Shown here in pieces: positions 33,101-46,393 of a stretch of 64,000 bases of DNA (position 1 is the stretch's first letter; each line of letters starts with the position of its first letter). Position numbers and translations under genes: made by a program. The stretch lies in contig MU130446.1 in assembly GCA_015039465.1 (NCBI GenBank), positions 35,534 through 99,533 on the forward strand. Direction: 5' to 3'. The notes below the pieces were generated by a model that saw only the letters and a program-made list of their open reading frames with translations, did not search any database and was not told the DNA's origin. Source of the stretch: Phlegmacium glaucopus (lineage: Eukaryota > Basidiomycota > Agaricomycetes > Agaricales > Cortinariaceae).

Positions 33101-33563
33101 CATTGGACTATGGGTGTTCGTTGACATGTGCTAAATGAGCAGCAATTAATGACGACGGTCATGAGCGCAACACGGACGCTGACCGTGGGTGGAGCGTTTG
33201 GTCCGGGGTCACTGACGGAACCAACTTGCTGAGACATGGGCGCTGAGATGGGTACGGAAACTGGAGGGGACACTGTGCCTGCTTCCGTACTCGCAACCCC
33301 TGTGGCAGGGAGCATCTTGAGTGGCAAATTACTTGAAAGTATAAGGATGATAAGTAATAATCAATGAATCTCGGACAATAGGATTTAGTTACTCACCTTG
33401 TTCCTGTATCTGTCGTTGTCATATGGTTATCAGAGCCCGAATCCGCGTCCATCGACGATAGTGTAGGTGGGCGTGACGATTGAAAAAGAGAAGATAGCTT
33501 CCCTTTGAAAGACCGAGTAAATTTGTCAATGCGATTATTGCTAGATGGCCTTTTGCTCAACAT
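30142..33563 (-). pseudogene. NACHT-WD40 (NLR-like) protein gene, damaged
   Basis: ATG 33563 opens a short disordered exon. After introns, a large exon holds a NACHT NTPase: Walker A GMAGTGKTT, Walker B VIVLDALDECSD and sensor FFITSRPG. It is followed by a helical region ending DWKNVSGLYAANELHLLH. The C-terminus has WD40 units of 42 residues (126 bp), four of them nearly identical (GHSKQVNSAVFSPDG.., ATGECEAELKGHS). These proteins act as fungal non-self or heterokaryon-incompatibility sensors in known cases. A 1-nt shift separates the NACHT frame (ends TGA near 31324) from the following frame. One WD unit lacks about nine residues, and another is cut with a frameshift near 30955. It is therefore probably inactive, unless an unusual intron covers the first break. 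Confidence 0.8.
30430..31130 (-). repeat. WD40-encoding 126-bp tandem repeats
   Basis: Successive 126-bp units share long identical stretches such as TCTCCTGATGG and GCAGACACAAT (plus strand: ACCATCAGGAGA, TGCAGACACAAT). High unit identity suggests recent duplication or gene conversion. Two 3'-most units (about 30960-31130) are shortened. Confidence 0.8.
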
Positions 33564-34134
33564 GATGATTGATTGATGATAGCTCAAGAGCGTCTAATTG
33601 TGCAATGGAGTTTACTTTTCCCACGGTGAAGTGGCAGTACAAGTAACACTACTATTTTAACCGACAGTATATAATGGCTGAACAAAAATGACCTTCGCAA
33701 TCTTCCGCTGGCCCACATTCTGCCACGGTTAACGTTATTTCGACGCCATGTCGTCAATAGGTTGCTCCTGATAAATAGACTTTCGCAACCGTACTGATAT
33801 GAGGATTGAGAGACAAGAAAAGCGTTTCCGGTCGAATATCGATGGATAGGAAGGGTGTAGTTGGATGAGGGGATATAACAACGGATGAGGAAGCCACAGT
33901 TTAAAGGGAGAAGTAGATTCATAAAAGTGGATGGAGTATTATGAGTCAGGGACGCTGGATAAGCTTCAAATCCCTGGGAGTCAACCTCAGTGAGAAAAGA
34001 GGGAGAATGTGATGATAATATAGTTAGATGTCAGTTCCGTGCTTTCATGATATTCTGCTAACCAACCAAAAGAGGTTTTTGTTGTAGGGATGAAGGAAAA
34101 AGAACAGAGGACCAAACGGCAACCAATGGTCAAA
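33564..34134. other. Intergenic, no gene seen
   Basis: This is the probable promoter of the NLR-like gene and 3' flank of the next gene. No supported open frame. Confidence 0.5.
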
Positions 34135-35700
34135 TCATAATCCAAACGCTTCATTCCATTGATCCAATCTCGTATCATCGATATACGCTTCATCGTAGGT
34201 GTCTGTCAACCCAATAAAAATCATCAAAAAAGAAAGGACAAGGAGAAGAAAAAAAACTCTATGCCGCATCCTTGCATCTGTACCTGAAACCACCCCTTCC
34301 TGCATTATCTTCCTTCTAAAGGGCCTGCCTCTCCCCCCCGCCGAACCCACATCTTGAGGCCCAATCTAGCGGCCCAAAGACATCCAAACTTTCCGAGTCG
34401 TCATACATCGTCTCCATAAAGCTACTTATCACGAACTGGGAGTTGGAATTCAATACGATGCCGATATCAGCTGCTTGTTGAGCCCATTGTGCGTCGAAGA
34501 AGTCGATTCCGAGTGTTGATACCAGTTAAATTTTTTCATGTGGTGGTTTGGTAGAATTGATGGCGAGGGAAGCCTGAAGAACGGTGATAAGAAGGTCGGT
34601 AAAGGATGGTGCCGAATAGACGACAAGCCGTTGGCTTTCCGATGCTGGGCGCCTAGTGGTCGACAGAGTCGAATGAGTTTCTAACTATCCCATCATCAAG
34701 TTCACCGAGAAGCTTGATGGATCCCGCCTCTGGTCCATGCGGTCTTTCCGTGGAGCTTTCTGCGGGTGTTTTGCGAGCTGGTATATATGTCTCCTGAAAT
34801 ATTCGGCAGAAGACCACATCCAGGGATAGGACGGAGGAGATTAGATAGCCATGTAGATGAAACGTTGCTTTTCTTAAGTCTTTTTGTTTTGTTTTGAGAA
34901 TACACAGACTCCGGAATAAGACGTATCATAAAGTGGGGACACGACGTCAGGTTGACATGCGAGGTTATGTTAACGCCAATCTGCAGGAGACAAACAATGA
35001 AAGTATGAGTTTAGTCTGAAGTAGAACAAATTAACGCACCTTTCGGAAACTATATGCGGAGATGAGGTCATGTCCATTCCGAAGCATTTCCCTGCTGTCA
35101 TAGGGATCCCTAGCAGACATTGAGAAGAGATGGTTGTTTGGATTGAATCCTAGAAATACATGAAGAGGATTATGACCCGTTTGAAGTCTAGGTACTAGCA
35201 AGAAATAAATCGATCAGACTCGGACGACGACTGCAGATAGAGACCCCAAACATACAAGTTCACAAATAATAACATCTGTAAATTTGTAGTAATCTCGGGA
35301 TAGAAGTGGTATGACTGCCTGTTGTTAAAAGAGATCTGCGATTCTTGGTCCATAATGTGTTGAAGTCGGAGACATTAACTGAAAGAGAAGTTCAGTATGA
35401 TACCTGGGGTAGAATGGTCGACATTTTGGTATGGTCACAGGCGTCGGGTGCAAGAGATCGTGATATGCCCGACGCTGAAAGTATTGAGTGTGAAGCACAT
35501 GAAGACGGCTCAGGCCACCAATTGGCGATGGAAATATTGACGCAGAAAAGAGGAAGGCGAAGGGATTGAACACGGAATAACAGCATCGATGCCTACAACA
35601 CTTGGAGGACAGGTGATGTCGGAGCTTCCTGACGCCGTTGATGATAGCATTAACGAGACAGACATATACCATACCACTCTGCAAGGCTTCTGGGGAGTTT
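34135..35700 (-). CDS. Uncharacterised multi-exon protein
   Basis: Several exons can be read. One begins MSARDPYDSREMLRNGHDLI and runs through SAYSFRK to a GTGCGT donor at about 35041. After an acceptor near 34979 it continues IGVNITSHVNLTSCPHFMIR. A later exon reads ESQRLVVYSAPSFTDLLITV, and another LGIDFFDAQWAQQAADIGIV then SFMETMYDDSESLDVFGPLD. The last exon reads DTYDEAYIDDTRLDQWNEAF and ends in TGA 34135-34137. The 5' limit and the exon joins between 34640 and 34930 are uncertain. I do not recognise the family. It lies 200 bp or so from the QCR8 stop, on the same strand. Confidence 0.5.
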
Positions 35701-35896
35701 GCCTGTGTACAACTAGAACCTATCTCTGAGGTGGAAACACCATCTGGCTCAGAGTCCGGCGGAGTGAAACGGTGGCAATCCGCAGAACATATAGAGGCTC
35801 ATGAAGGGACAAATGAGTTCCTGTAAGGAAACGCCTGGAGAAAGGTATGCATTCATCTCGAATCTATAAAAATCCATGCTTTTTCGAATGAAATGT

Positions 35897-36436
35897 CTAC
35901 TCATGATGTCCACCTGCACCCGAAGCAATATGTGCAGCTTTGCTGTTCTGATGCTCATCGTAACTCTTTGCCCAAGCATATGTCGCGTATCCTTTTGAAC
36001 AATAAATCTCAAAAGCATGTATGAGGAAATAGATACATACCGATGGCAAATGGGATTCCGAAAAAGAAGAGTTCACCCGAAATACGACGGTAGCCGTTAA
36101 AGAGGTAATTTCTCAACATGTGAGGGGCTGCTTTAGTTTGCCAGGGAGAAATTGCTTTTCGTCAAAAGTCAGATGCTGTCAAAACATGCGAAACGCATCC
36201 AAGAAGGACGAACTATATTGAACCATTCCTCGCTGTCTCATACCAGTCTTGTCACCCCACCAAAGGTTCTACAGAAATCGTCAATCAATCCCCTGCGAGT
36301 TCACATAGTGATGTAAAAGTTGCTCACGTAGACCTTTGCTGAGAGTTCCAACCAGTTAACATTTTGCTAATAGCGATACAGAAATTAAAAACTCACGTCC
36401 AGGCATATCGCTATGTCTTGCAAGTGTAGGCTTCAT
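35897..36436 (-). CDS. QCR8: Cytochrome b-c1 complex subunit 8
   Basis: This is a subunit of mitochondrial complex III (ubiquinol:cytochrome c oxidoreductase) that helps bind the quinone site and cytochrome b. Five exons give 104 residues: 36436-36397, 36338-36328, 36268-36214, 36154-36041 and 35991-35897. Key parts are MKPTLARHSDMPG, then PKVYNLWWGDKTGMRQRG, SPWQTKAAPHMLRNYLFNGY and RRISGELFFFGIPFAIGYAT (single membrane helix), then a polar C-terminus ending HHE. Length and the WWG-D-K, SP.Q and N-Y-LFNG positions match the family. All splice borders are GT..AG and phase closes exactly (315 nt). Exon 2 is only 11 nt. Confidence 0.93.
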
Positions 36437-37745
36437 GGCAGAGTAATTCCGTTCTATATGGTAAAGTTCCAAATAGTTGAGCCCGCCGTTCTCATCCGTG
36501 ATGTAAACAGTGGTAAATAAGCCACGACGATCCTTGAGGTCATACAGGTCACTGCCAGCCAGCCAGCCAACCAGCCAACCAAGTACCAACCATTTCAATT
36601 GTCGGTGTTCTTATCCTTCTAATTGACGAAACAACACTTATGCTCCATTGACAGTCCCCATGATCTCGCACCAATCACTCTACAATTTGACCAATTTGCT
36701 TGGCATTCTCGCTTTCGTCACGGTAATAGGATACCACATAGTTGTTGTGAATGCTCGGCATTTTATACAACAAAAAGCCCAGTAGCGATTTCCCCACTAT
36801 TGTGCGTTCTTTCTATGCATTCCTTGGCCTCATACTGGACTTTGACCCCCACTATCTTAAGGTCATTCTAATTTGAATTTCGGTCGTTCATTAATCAGAA
36901 ATCAGACATGTTTCATGGATCTCTATATCACATTTGGTTTCCATGAAGATGGCATTGGTCGTCTGGACTGAGAACGTGGCAGCTGGGTCCGTCCGACAAA
37001 CATTGTGGCTTCCATGCATTGTTACACGTTACACGTTATACGCATCCTACATCTATGGAATGAACACTGTCTACAAACCTTGATGCATGGTGTTGTACCC
37101 CATATTCCTTCCAACATCAAAGGACTCTGAGCGATGAAGCAGATTGTCTCAAACAGGTTTATCATCCTTCAAGTGATGCCACTTGTTTAATAATATCACG
37201 CCAGTCCAAAATGAGATCAGGGATGGCGCGCGGCGCAGCTAGGGATGGTAACTAACCATCTGCGGCCGGGACTCTGCCAACAACATTATACGAATCATTT
37301 CTTTTTCGTTGTCTATGGCACTACTTGCATCTCATCCGACGACAGATTGATGGCTCTGTGAGCTTCCAGGCTTTCTGCCAGTCCCAGTTTCCAGCTTCTC
37401 ATCTTATCCCATGAGACTGCGTAAATATAATGACTCTAATCTTCTCTCTAAATCTAGTTGATTGAGCAGCGGAGTTCTTTACAATTGTGAGTCAGGATGA
37501 TATTACATCTCGTCCTTGGAGATTTACCATTTTCCCGTGCACAGTTACAAACCTAGTCATTGTATTTCCAGTTAAAATCCACCACGTCAATAATCAACGT
37601 GTCTGATTATTTGGTATCAGCTGCGGACTTTGCCTCGGACTTCAATACAATAAAGAACGCTATAAAATGCTTTCAATGCCAATCAAGAACTGTATCTTAG
37701 GTTGTTCACATTCCGAGTCAAGCTTCTTACCAAGACTAGATCGCT
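36437..37745. other. Intergenic region
   Basis: Promoter side of QCR8 and of the plus-strand gene at 37746. A short CAGC-CAAC repeat (CCAGCCAGCCAGCCAACCAG) is near 36551-36575. No supported gene. Confidence 0.5.
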
Positions 37746-38712
37746 ATGTCTTTCAAGATTACCATTAACAGGCCGATATCAAAACCACGCCGATATATGG
37801 CCATCACTCAAATTCGCACGGAGACGTCAACCTTGAAAAGCCCATGTGTAAGCGTTTCCCTTAGAGGTCAGTGGTCCTGTAGTAATCCAAACCCTTACAA
37901 TCCACTTATCGTCTGCGAAGAAAGCTTGGATCAACAGTACGGAAACCTATTTACACAGGTGTTGCTGAGCTGCTGCAATGCTAGTTCTCCAATTGACGTG
38001 AATATTCCTGTTTAACTATTGTGCATTCTTTTTAGCTGATAATTAGCAACACAGACCTTCAATCGCATCTACTTCTTTGTCGTATTTTTCCCAATCATTT
38101 GGATTGCGTGAGGGGACCTGTTGAATCAAACTGTCCAATTCCTACGACGCTGATTTTACCTCTAGGATCGTGTCGGAGGCTGTTTCTTCCATTTGCAGGA
38201 GGACGTCTCGCTACCCAATTGTTACAATAATACTTTCCGAGCTCCTTCTCTGTAAGTCATCGTTACCCCATTGCGCAGATTCCTTTTTTATCTTTCTGGC
38301 AGTGATTTGTTTGGCAAGATATACAGCAATTGTGATCATCTTGTCCACTATGATCGGCGGTGTGGTCCTTTCAGTTCATCCTATAGCTGCGGTTGGAAAA
38401 ATATTGTTCCGCGTCGTTAACGATCGGCTCAGTAACCTTGAAAATTATTTCGCTCAACGCGCCGGCTCTCTCCAGACGTTGCTAGAAGACAGCAAAACGC
38501 TCCTACCAATATGGATTGAGGACGAGTGGTGTGAAGTGACTGAGAGAGATGATTCGAAGAGATTGTCAGGTGATGGACCTGCATTGCTTCCACTACCCCT
38601 GGGCAAAGAAAAATCGAAACCTCCTCCGCTTCGCATATTGCCAAAAGTAACATTCGAAGAACCGCAAGCTCAAAGGCTCGACTTTGACTCCGAAGGGTGG
38701 CTTATAGTTTAA
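37746..38712 (+). CDS. Hypothetical membrane protein
   Basis: A likely first exon starts at ATG 37746. A later exon has an intron with GTAAGT donor at 38252 and CTGGCAG acceptor at about 38302; the join keeps frame (..IILSELLL and LICLARYTAI..). Two adjacent hydrophobic stretches (ICLARYTAIVIILSTMIGG and VVLSVHPIAAVGKILF) look like membrane segments. They are followed by a charged tail ending RLDFDSEGWLIV and TAA 38710. The exon join between 37930 and 38170 is not settled. No family recognised. It is a single gene between QCR8 and the fucose pathway genes. Confidence 0.45.
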
Positions 38713-38854
38713 AAACACTCGTCTCTTCCCACGATAGAGACCTGTGTGGAAGGGAAAAATATATTAAACTTATGAAAGTGTACCATGGTTACATCATATC
38801 GTCTGGATTCGTCTGATTTTCTTTCCAGTCTCTGACGTGAACTGCTTCCTACAC

Positions 38855-39204
38855 CTATGGACCTCGCCTCCAGATATAGCAGGAGGCGATAAACCAGAGA
38901 TGGATAATGAAACCAGCCTTGTTCGAACCACTTCCTAGACTTCGTAGGGACTTTATAATGCGCCTGCTGCTGGTAGATAGTTTATTTTGCACTCTCTTGT
39001 TGGACTTGATTTCGAGGTCAGACGTGGATCCAAGACTTGGGGAAGGGGGGCAACTACTTGAGACTCCTTGGGCTTCCAAGCTGCTGTCAAGGTTTGTTCC
39101 AGAAGGAGGAGAATCGGCGAGCGATGAAGAAGGATTGTTGACCAATAGAATCCAAAAAAGCGGTAGAATGTGGAGAGTCAGGGACCCATGTATTGCTACT
39201 TAGT
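38855..39204 (-). CDS. Possible small serine-rich protein
   Basis: A minus-strand frame of about 110 codons reads SSSLADSPPSGTNLDSSLEA then SCPPSPSLGSTSDLEI and ends in a hydrophobic stretch (AGFIIHLWFIASCYIW). An overlapping plus-strand frame is also open, so which strand is coding, or whether either is, cannot be told. No family recognised. Confidence 0.25.
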
Positions 39205-39508
39205 GGCACAGAGAGACGGGAAGTTACGGACCGCATTCAGCGGCATGTTCACCAGCATGGCAAAGGACAGCAAAGGAATCCCTGATTTCTTATGGCGCTA
39301 AAGTCGACAATTCGGAAAGAATGAGTCCTCCATGGTACTACCTTTGTCTTCCGAAACGCCTACATGAAACGTTGGATGATTTTGCGGAGAACCCTATAGT
39401 AAGACAATAGATGCGACGTACACATGGGCAGCTGTTTTTGAGCGGGCGTTTGGTCAAAAATCGAATCAGCCGAATATCCGATAATCTTTTTTTTGATCAT
39501 TAACCACG

Positions 39509-40987
<1,479 letters not shown>

Positions 40988-41249
40988 TCTGCTATCGAGC
41001 TTAATCAAAAATGGCGAACGCCGAAAAATTTCTTTCTTCGTATCCCTAGCTACATAGTCTCCTTCAACATTGAACAATAATTGACACAAGTCCTGCTCAA
41101 AATGTAATTCATCGCATTTGTAGTATTTGAAGCTGTAATGAGTAGCAGTAGTATTAGCCACTAGGCAGGCTTTGATATACAATCAAAAAAACAATGGATG
41201 TAAATCCGTAGTGGTCCGGCGTGAGTTTTCAAGGGTACTATATACAGAT

Positions 41250-42749
<1,500 letters not shown>

Positions 42750-42932
42750 GGTTTTTTTCAAAATCTGTGGATCAGATTCAAAACAAAAGACGTCAGAACC
42801 TGTGTTCCAAGGTTCATGTATCGCCTACTTATCGTCGTAATCAGGAACAAAATGTTTTGTGCAATAAAATTAAAAAATAATGATCTTATCTTATCGTGGA
42901 CACGTGCACGGTGCCACTTCTCTTCTGACCCC
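42750..42932. promoter_or_regulatory. Shared divergent promoter region, GDP-fucose synthase / FAD synthase
   Basis: The two start codons face away from each other across 183 bp. The interval contains an A/T-rich stretch and CACGTGCACGGTGCC near 42900, which includes a CACGTG E-box. Co-regulation is an inference from spacing only. Confidence 0.4.
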
Positions 42933-44303
42933 ATGGACTGCAAAATTATCGCAGAACAGATTTATGGCATCGCTAGTGCAGATCCAACTGAAGAACCACT
43001 TGCGCCGCTCGTCAAGGAAGCGTTGGAAGTTATAGACGAATGCTTGGATACCCATGGGTGGGTTTAGCATATAACCACGAACATTCGTGAACCGATCAAA
43101 ATAATTGTTTTGTTCAAAAAGGCAAGACAAAGTTTCTCTCAGCTTTAACGGAGGCAAAGATTGTGAGTAGTCAATTTCATTGCCTTCCGAGATTCAAAAA
43201 AAAGAAAAAAAGTATTGCATTGACTCATCACCACGTCGTTTAGGTACCGTGCTGATGCACCTATACGCCGGGGCTATTGCACATAGACTCACAAAGTGCG
43301 AACCGATGAAACCTATACCCGCCGTATACATCCCTGTGCCTTCGCCGTTTCCTACCCTAGAAGACTTTATCGGCGATTCAACGACAAAATATAATCTTGA
43401 ATTGTTCTCATGTAGACGTTCGGTATCTCAAGTAGAAGGTTTACCCACTCCTACGGCTCGGACCAACCCAAACTCAAATATCGATAGAGATACAGACCAT
43501 CTGACTCAACCTAAACCAGCTGATAAAGCCAAAGGAGGGGAGTATATGCGACAGGCACTGCAGATGTACAAGGATCATTTTCCTAGGATTACTGCCATTC
43601 TGGTAGGGACACGTCGGACAGACCCGCATGGCTGTGAGTTGTCATTCCTGGGCTATAGACGGGAAGAAATATTGTATTGACGCCAATCCTCCGTACAGCC
43701 AACTTATCTCATCGAAATATGACTGATCAAGGATGGCCTTCGTTCGAGCGTATCAACCCGATTATCAACTGGTCTTATTCCGATGTTTGGGCATTCCTGC
43801 GCAGCCTTGATGTCCCCTACTGCACGTTGTATGATCAGGGGTAGGTTTCCCATCTGTCAATCATACACAATTAACCCATCTCATTTATTTGAAGATACAC
43901 GTCACTAGGCTCCACATATAACACCTTTCCCAACCCGGCGCTCCTTATTACCTCGCCATCTGTACCGGAAACGCCACTCACAGCTTCATCCATCATCACA
44001 CCTCCAACCAACCTCTCCCGTGTCATGTCGGATACTCATCTTATTCCTGACTCCTCTGAAACCAACGTGGTAACACCGGCAACTGTACTCTCATCATCAA
44101 TCACAACCATGCATCATACTGTTGTCAGCGAAACGCTTCGAAACTCCATTCTGAGTAATGTACATCAAGGCCCTCCATTAGCTGTTGGTGCTACATGCGG
44201 TGATCCAGAGATGATCAAGCTTCCGAGATATAGACCTGCTTATGAGTTGCAAGATGGGACTTTAGAACGATCAGGCCGGGGTCTTGCTCAATCACAGGGA
44301 TGA
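42933..44303 (+). CDS. FAD1: FAD synthase (FMN adenylyltransferase)
   Basis: It transfers AMP from ATP to FMN to make FAD, and belongs to the PAPS-reductase-like PP-loop family. Exon 1 (ATG 42933) ends in [14 protein letters not shown] small exon supplies [13 protein letters not shown] (PP-loop), joined to [16 protein letters not shown]. Then come [39 protein letters not shown] and GTRRTDPHG. The next exon reads [20 protein letters not shown] and [20 protein letters not shown], then [12 protein letters not shown] long serine/threonine-rich insert precedes [20 protein letters not shown], the typical C-terminus. Compared with yeast Fad1 it is extended by this insert. It is nested between the fucose pathway genes. 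Confidence 0.92.
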
Positions 44304-44698
44304 TTAAATGACGTGTACAGCGACGAAGATAGATTTCTCGGGACATTTTGATCAATTATAGCTGAACCCATGCACTTGCATCTATAACATGAATGTATGA
44401 AATATAGAAGATGAATTTTGCATACGGCGGTGGTTGCCACCTAAAAGTTCTCGACTTGAAGAGTAAAGCAAAAAAAAAAATGCGCTAGTATTAAAGGATA
44501 TACTTGAATGTAAGCCATATCTTTTTAGAGCCAGCTCTTCGATTGCATATCTACGGGAATCTGGAATCTGGATATCTATAAGTCCATCTAAAAAAAGATT
44601 CGGGTAAATGATATCCAAGCAAAGGACATGCCTACTTACGTGGGATATTAGGGGCACGATTGCCCAGATTTCTAGGGTTACTAATTTTTAGTAGAAAG

Positions 44699-46090
44699 TT
44701 ACTTGGAACGTGATTCCTTTTCTCCAAGCTCTAGATCCTCGTCCGCGCGTTCAACAGTATCGTGTCGGGAAGATGCCGGTGGCGATTCTTGATGTTTCAC
44801 CCAGGTATAAAGAATCGAGCCAAGGAGGATGGTGCCGATTGAGGTCGCACGACCACTACAAGAGATTCGTTCATTGGTATTAGAAAGTAAGATGGAAGGG
44901 AAATCATGTATACTAACAATGTGATGACGTCTTGGAAAAACTTCATTGCCAATAAGGATCCTGCGACGCCACGAACCGCTGATGATACCATGTGTGTGAT
45001 GGGAGAGGTGACTTTGATGGAGAGCAAACTGGCAATGCTCATTAGGAAACCGATGACACCCTTAGTAAGTTCAGTAACTTAGTAGATAGTAGTAGTATTG
45101 ATTTCCGTGAGGACTCACCGTGATGATCGAACCCCAGAGGAAAGTCTGTAAAGGGCTTATGGCGTCTGGCTCAACGAGTAATTCCGTAACACCGAAGAGA
45201 AGCTTGAGAACATCAGGGCCTTCACCCGCTAGGATGAGGAGAGGCGCCAGTACAATTGTGCTGAGTAGGTTGGTGTACCATGAAAGAGCTAAAGCACTTC
45301 CATTTACGACATTTAAACTTTGTTTGATGACAACAGAGTGAATTGCGGTGATAGCGGAGCTCGCTACTCCAAAACTCACACCAACGGGGGAGAGTGGAGT
45401 GCCATCCAGGAAGACCCCGATGAAAAATCCAAGGGTAACGAGAGTACAACAAAGAAGGATGCGAAGAGACGGACGTGATTGGATGACAAAGAAGGATACG
45501 CCGACGGTGAATGGAAGGACGAGACCACGAGCGACTTGGTAGAAAGATGCATCGACCTTTTGCAAAGTGTAATTGGTAAAACTGTGGATAGAGTGTGACA
45601 TGAAAAATACTGCGGTTGTTTGATGGCAAAGAAGCAAACCTAAGACCAACGACGTTCAAACCAACCATCGGTACGAGGCCTTTGCAGGTTTGCAGGTCGA
45701 AAGTGAGCCTATCTGGTAACATACGCAAGGCGTCTGATAGCAGGAAGAGGACAACTGCAATAGCAAGTTGCATCCAAAGGAAAAATAAGGGAGTTGTTGT
45801 CGTGTTCAGCACCCACTTGTTACTTTCAAAACGACAAGATAAGTTTAGTTTACATGACTAGAATGGGGTTTGAACGTACGCCAGAACCATCTACAATTGC
45901 AGTGAGGAGATATGAATGACAGCTTTCATTTCATAAGAATATTACACACCGCCAGCGCTGCAACGAGATAGAACACGACCACGCCAAACTTTTTTGAAGC
46001 AAGTTAGTGTTTTTCATGGATAGAAAGCAGTCAAGAACATACAACAAGGGTTTTTGAAGCAGGCTTTGCTGAAGTATTTTGAGGCGCCAT
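44699..46090 (-). CDS. Nucleotide-sugar transporter, GDP-fucose transporter-like (SLC35C type)
   Basis: This is a multi-pass TPT/NST-family antiporter, probably in the Golgi membrane. ATG 46090 starts MAPQNTSAKPASKTLV. Small exons carry FGVVVFYLVAALAV and NKWVLNTTTTPLFFLWMQLA. The main part reads GLVPMVGLNVVGL, then NYTLQKVDASFYQVARGLVL, LGFFIGVFLDGTPLSPVGV, AITAIHSVVIKQSLNVVNGS, WYTNLLSTIVLAPLLILAGE, GFLMSIASLLSIKVTSPITH and MVSSAVRGVAGSLLAMKFFQ. It ends ILLGSILYTWVKHQE plus a charged tail, stop 44699-44701. The N-x-LNVVGL, DASFYQV.R and SPITHMVS blocks correspond to SLC35C1-type transporters. Linkage to gmd and the synthase supports GDP-fucose as substrate, but this is inferred. Confidence 0.82.
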
Positions 46091-46139
46091 GGCGAGAGTC
46101 AAGAGACAAGTGTCATTCCAAAAATAGTGCGACGGCAGT

Positions 46140-46370
46140 TCGACATGTTGGCGCTTGCTTGACTTGATCTCAGCATGTACGCTTCTTGAATATTCAAATT
46201 GTCTAATGGACTACGAGACCCCATGGTTTGCTTTAATAAAACCCACTGGAACGACGTGTTGGCTGATATCAGATCACAGCATTTACGTTTCTTGAACATT
46301 CAAGCTGTCTAGTGAATTTCGAAGCCGAGACCCCATGGTTTGCCTTACAAAACCCACTGAACCACTAGTT
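46140..46370. repeat. Imperfect direct duplication between two divergent genes
   Basis: About 105 bp at 46157-46255 recurs at 46267-46365. Shared words are CTTGAATATTCAA/CTTGAACATTCAA, CTGTCTAGTG/TTGTCTAATG, GAGACCCCATGGTTTGC and AAAACCCACTG. It lies between the start codons of the transporter (minus) and the next gene (plus), so it may duplicate promoter elements. Confidence 0.75.
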
Positions 46371-46393
46371 GTCGAACAATCACTTATACTACC

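Noticed and set aside
32176..33124. Plus-strand frames opposite the NACHT exon
   Set aside because: The minus strand carries Walker A, Walker B and sensor motifs in one long frame.
35345..35569. Plus-strand protein of about 75 residues
   Set aside because: It overlaps the minus-strand coding block and has no motif or splice context of its own.
45120..45861. Plus-strand open frames opposite the sugar transporter
   Set aside because: They are shadows of the minus-strand transporter, whose membrane segments and splice sites fit a known family.
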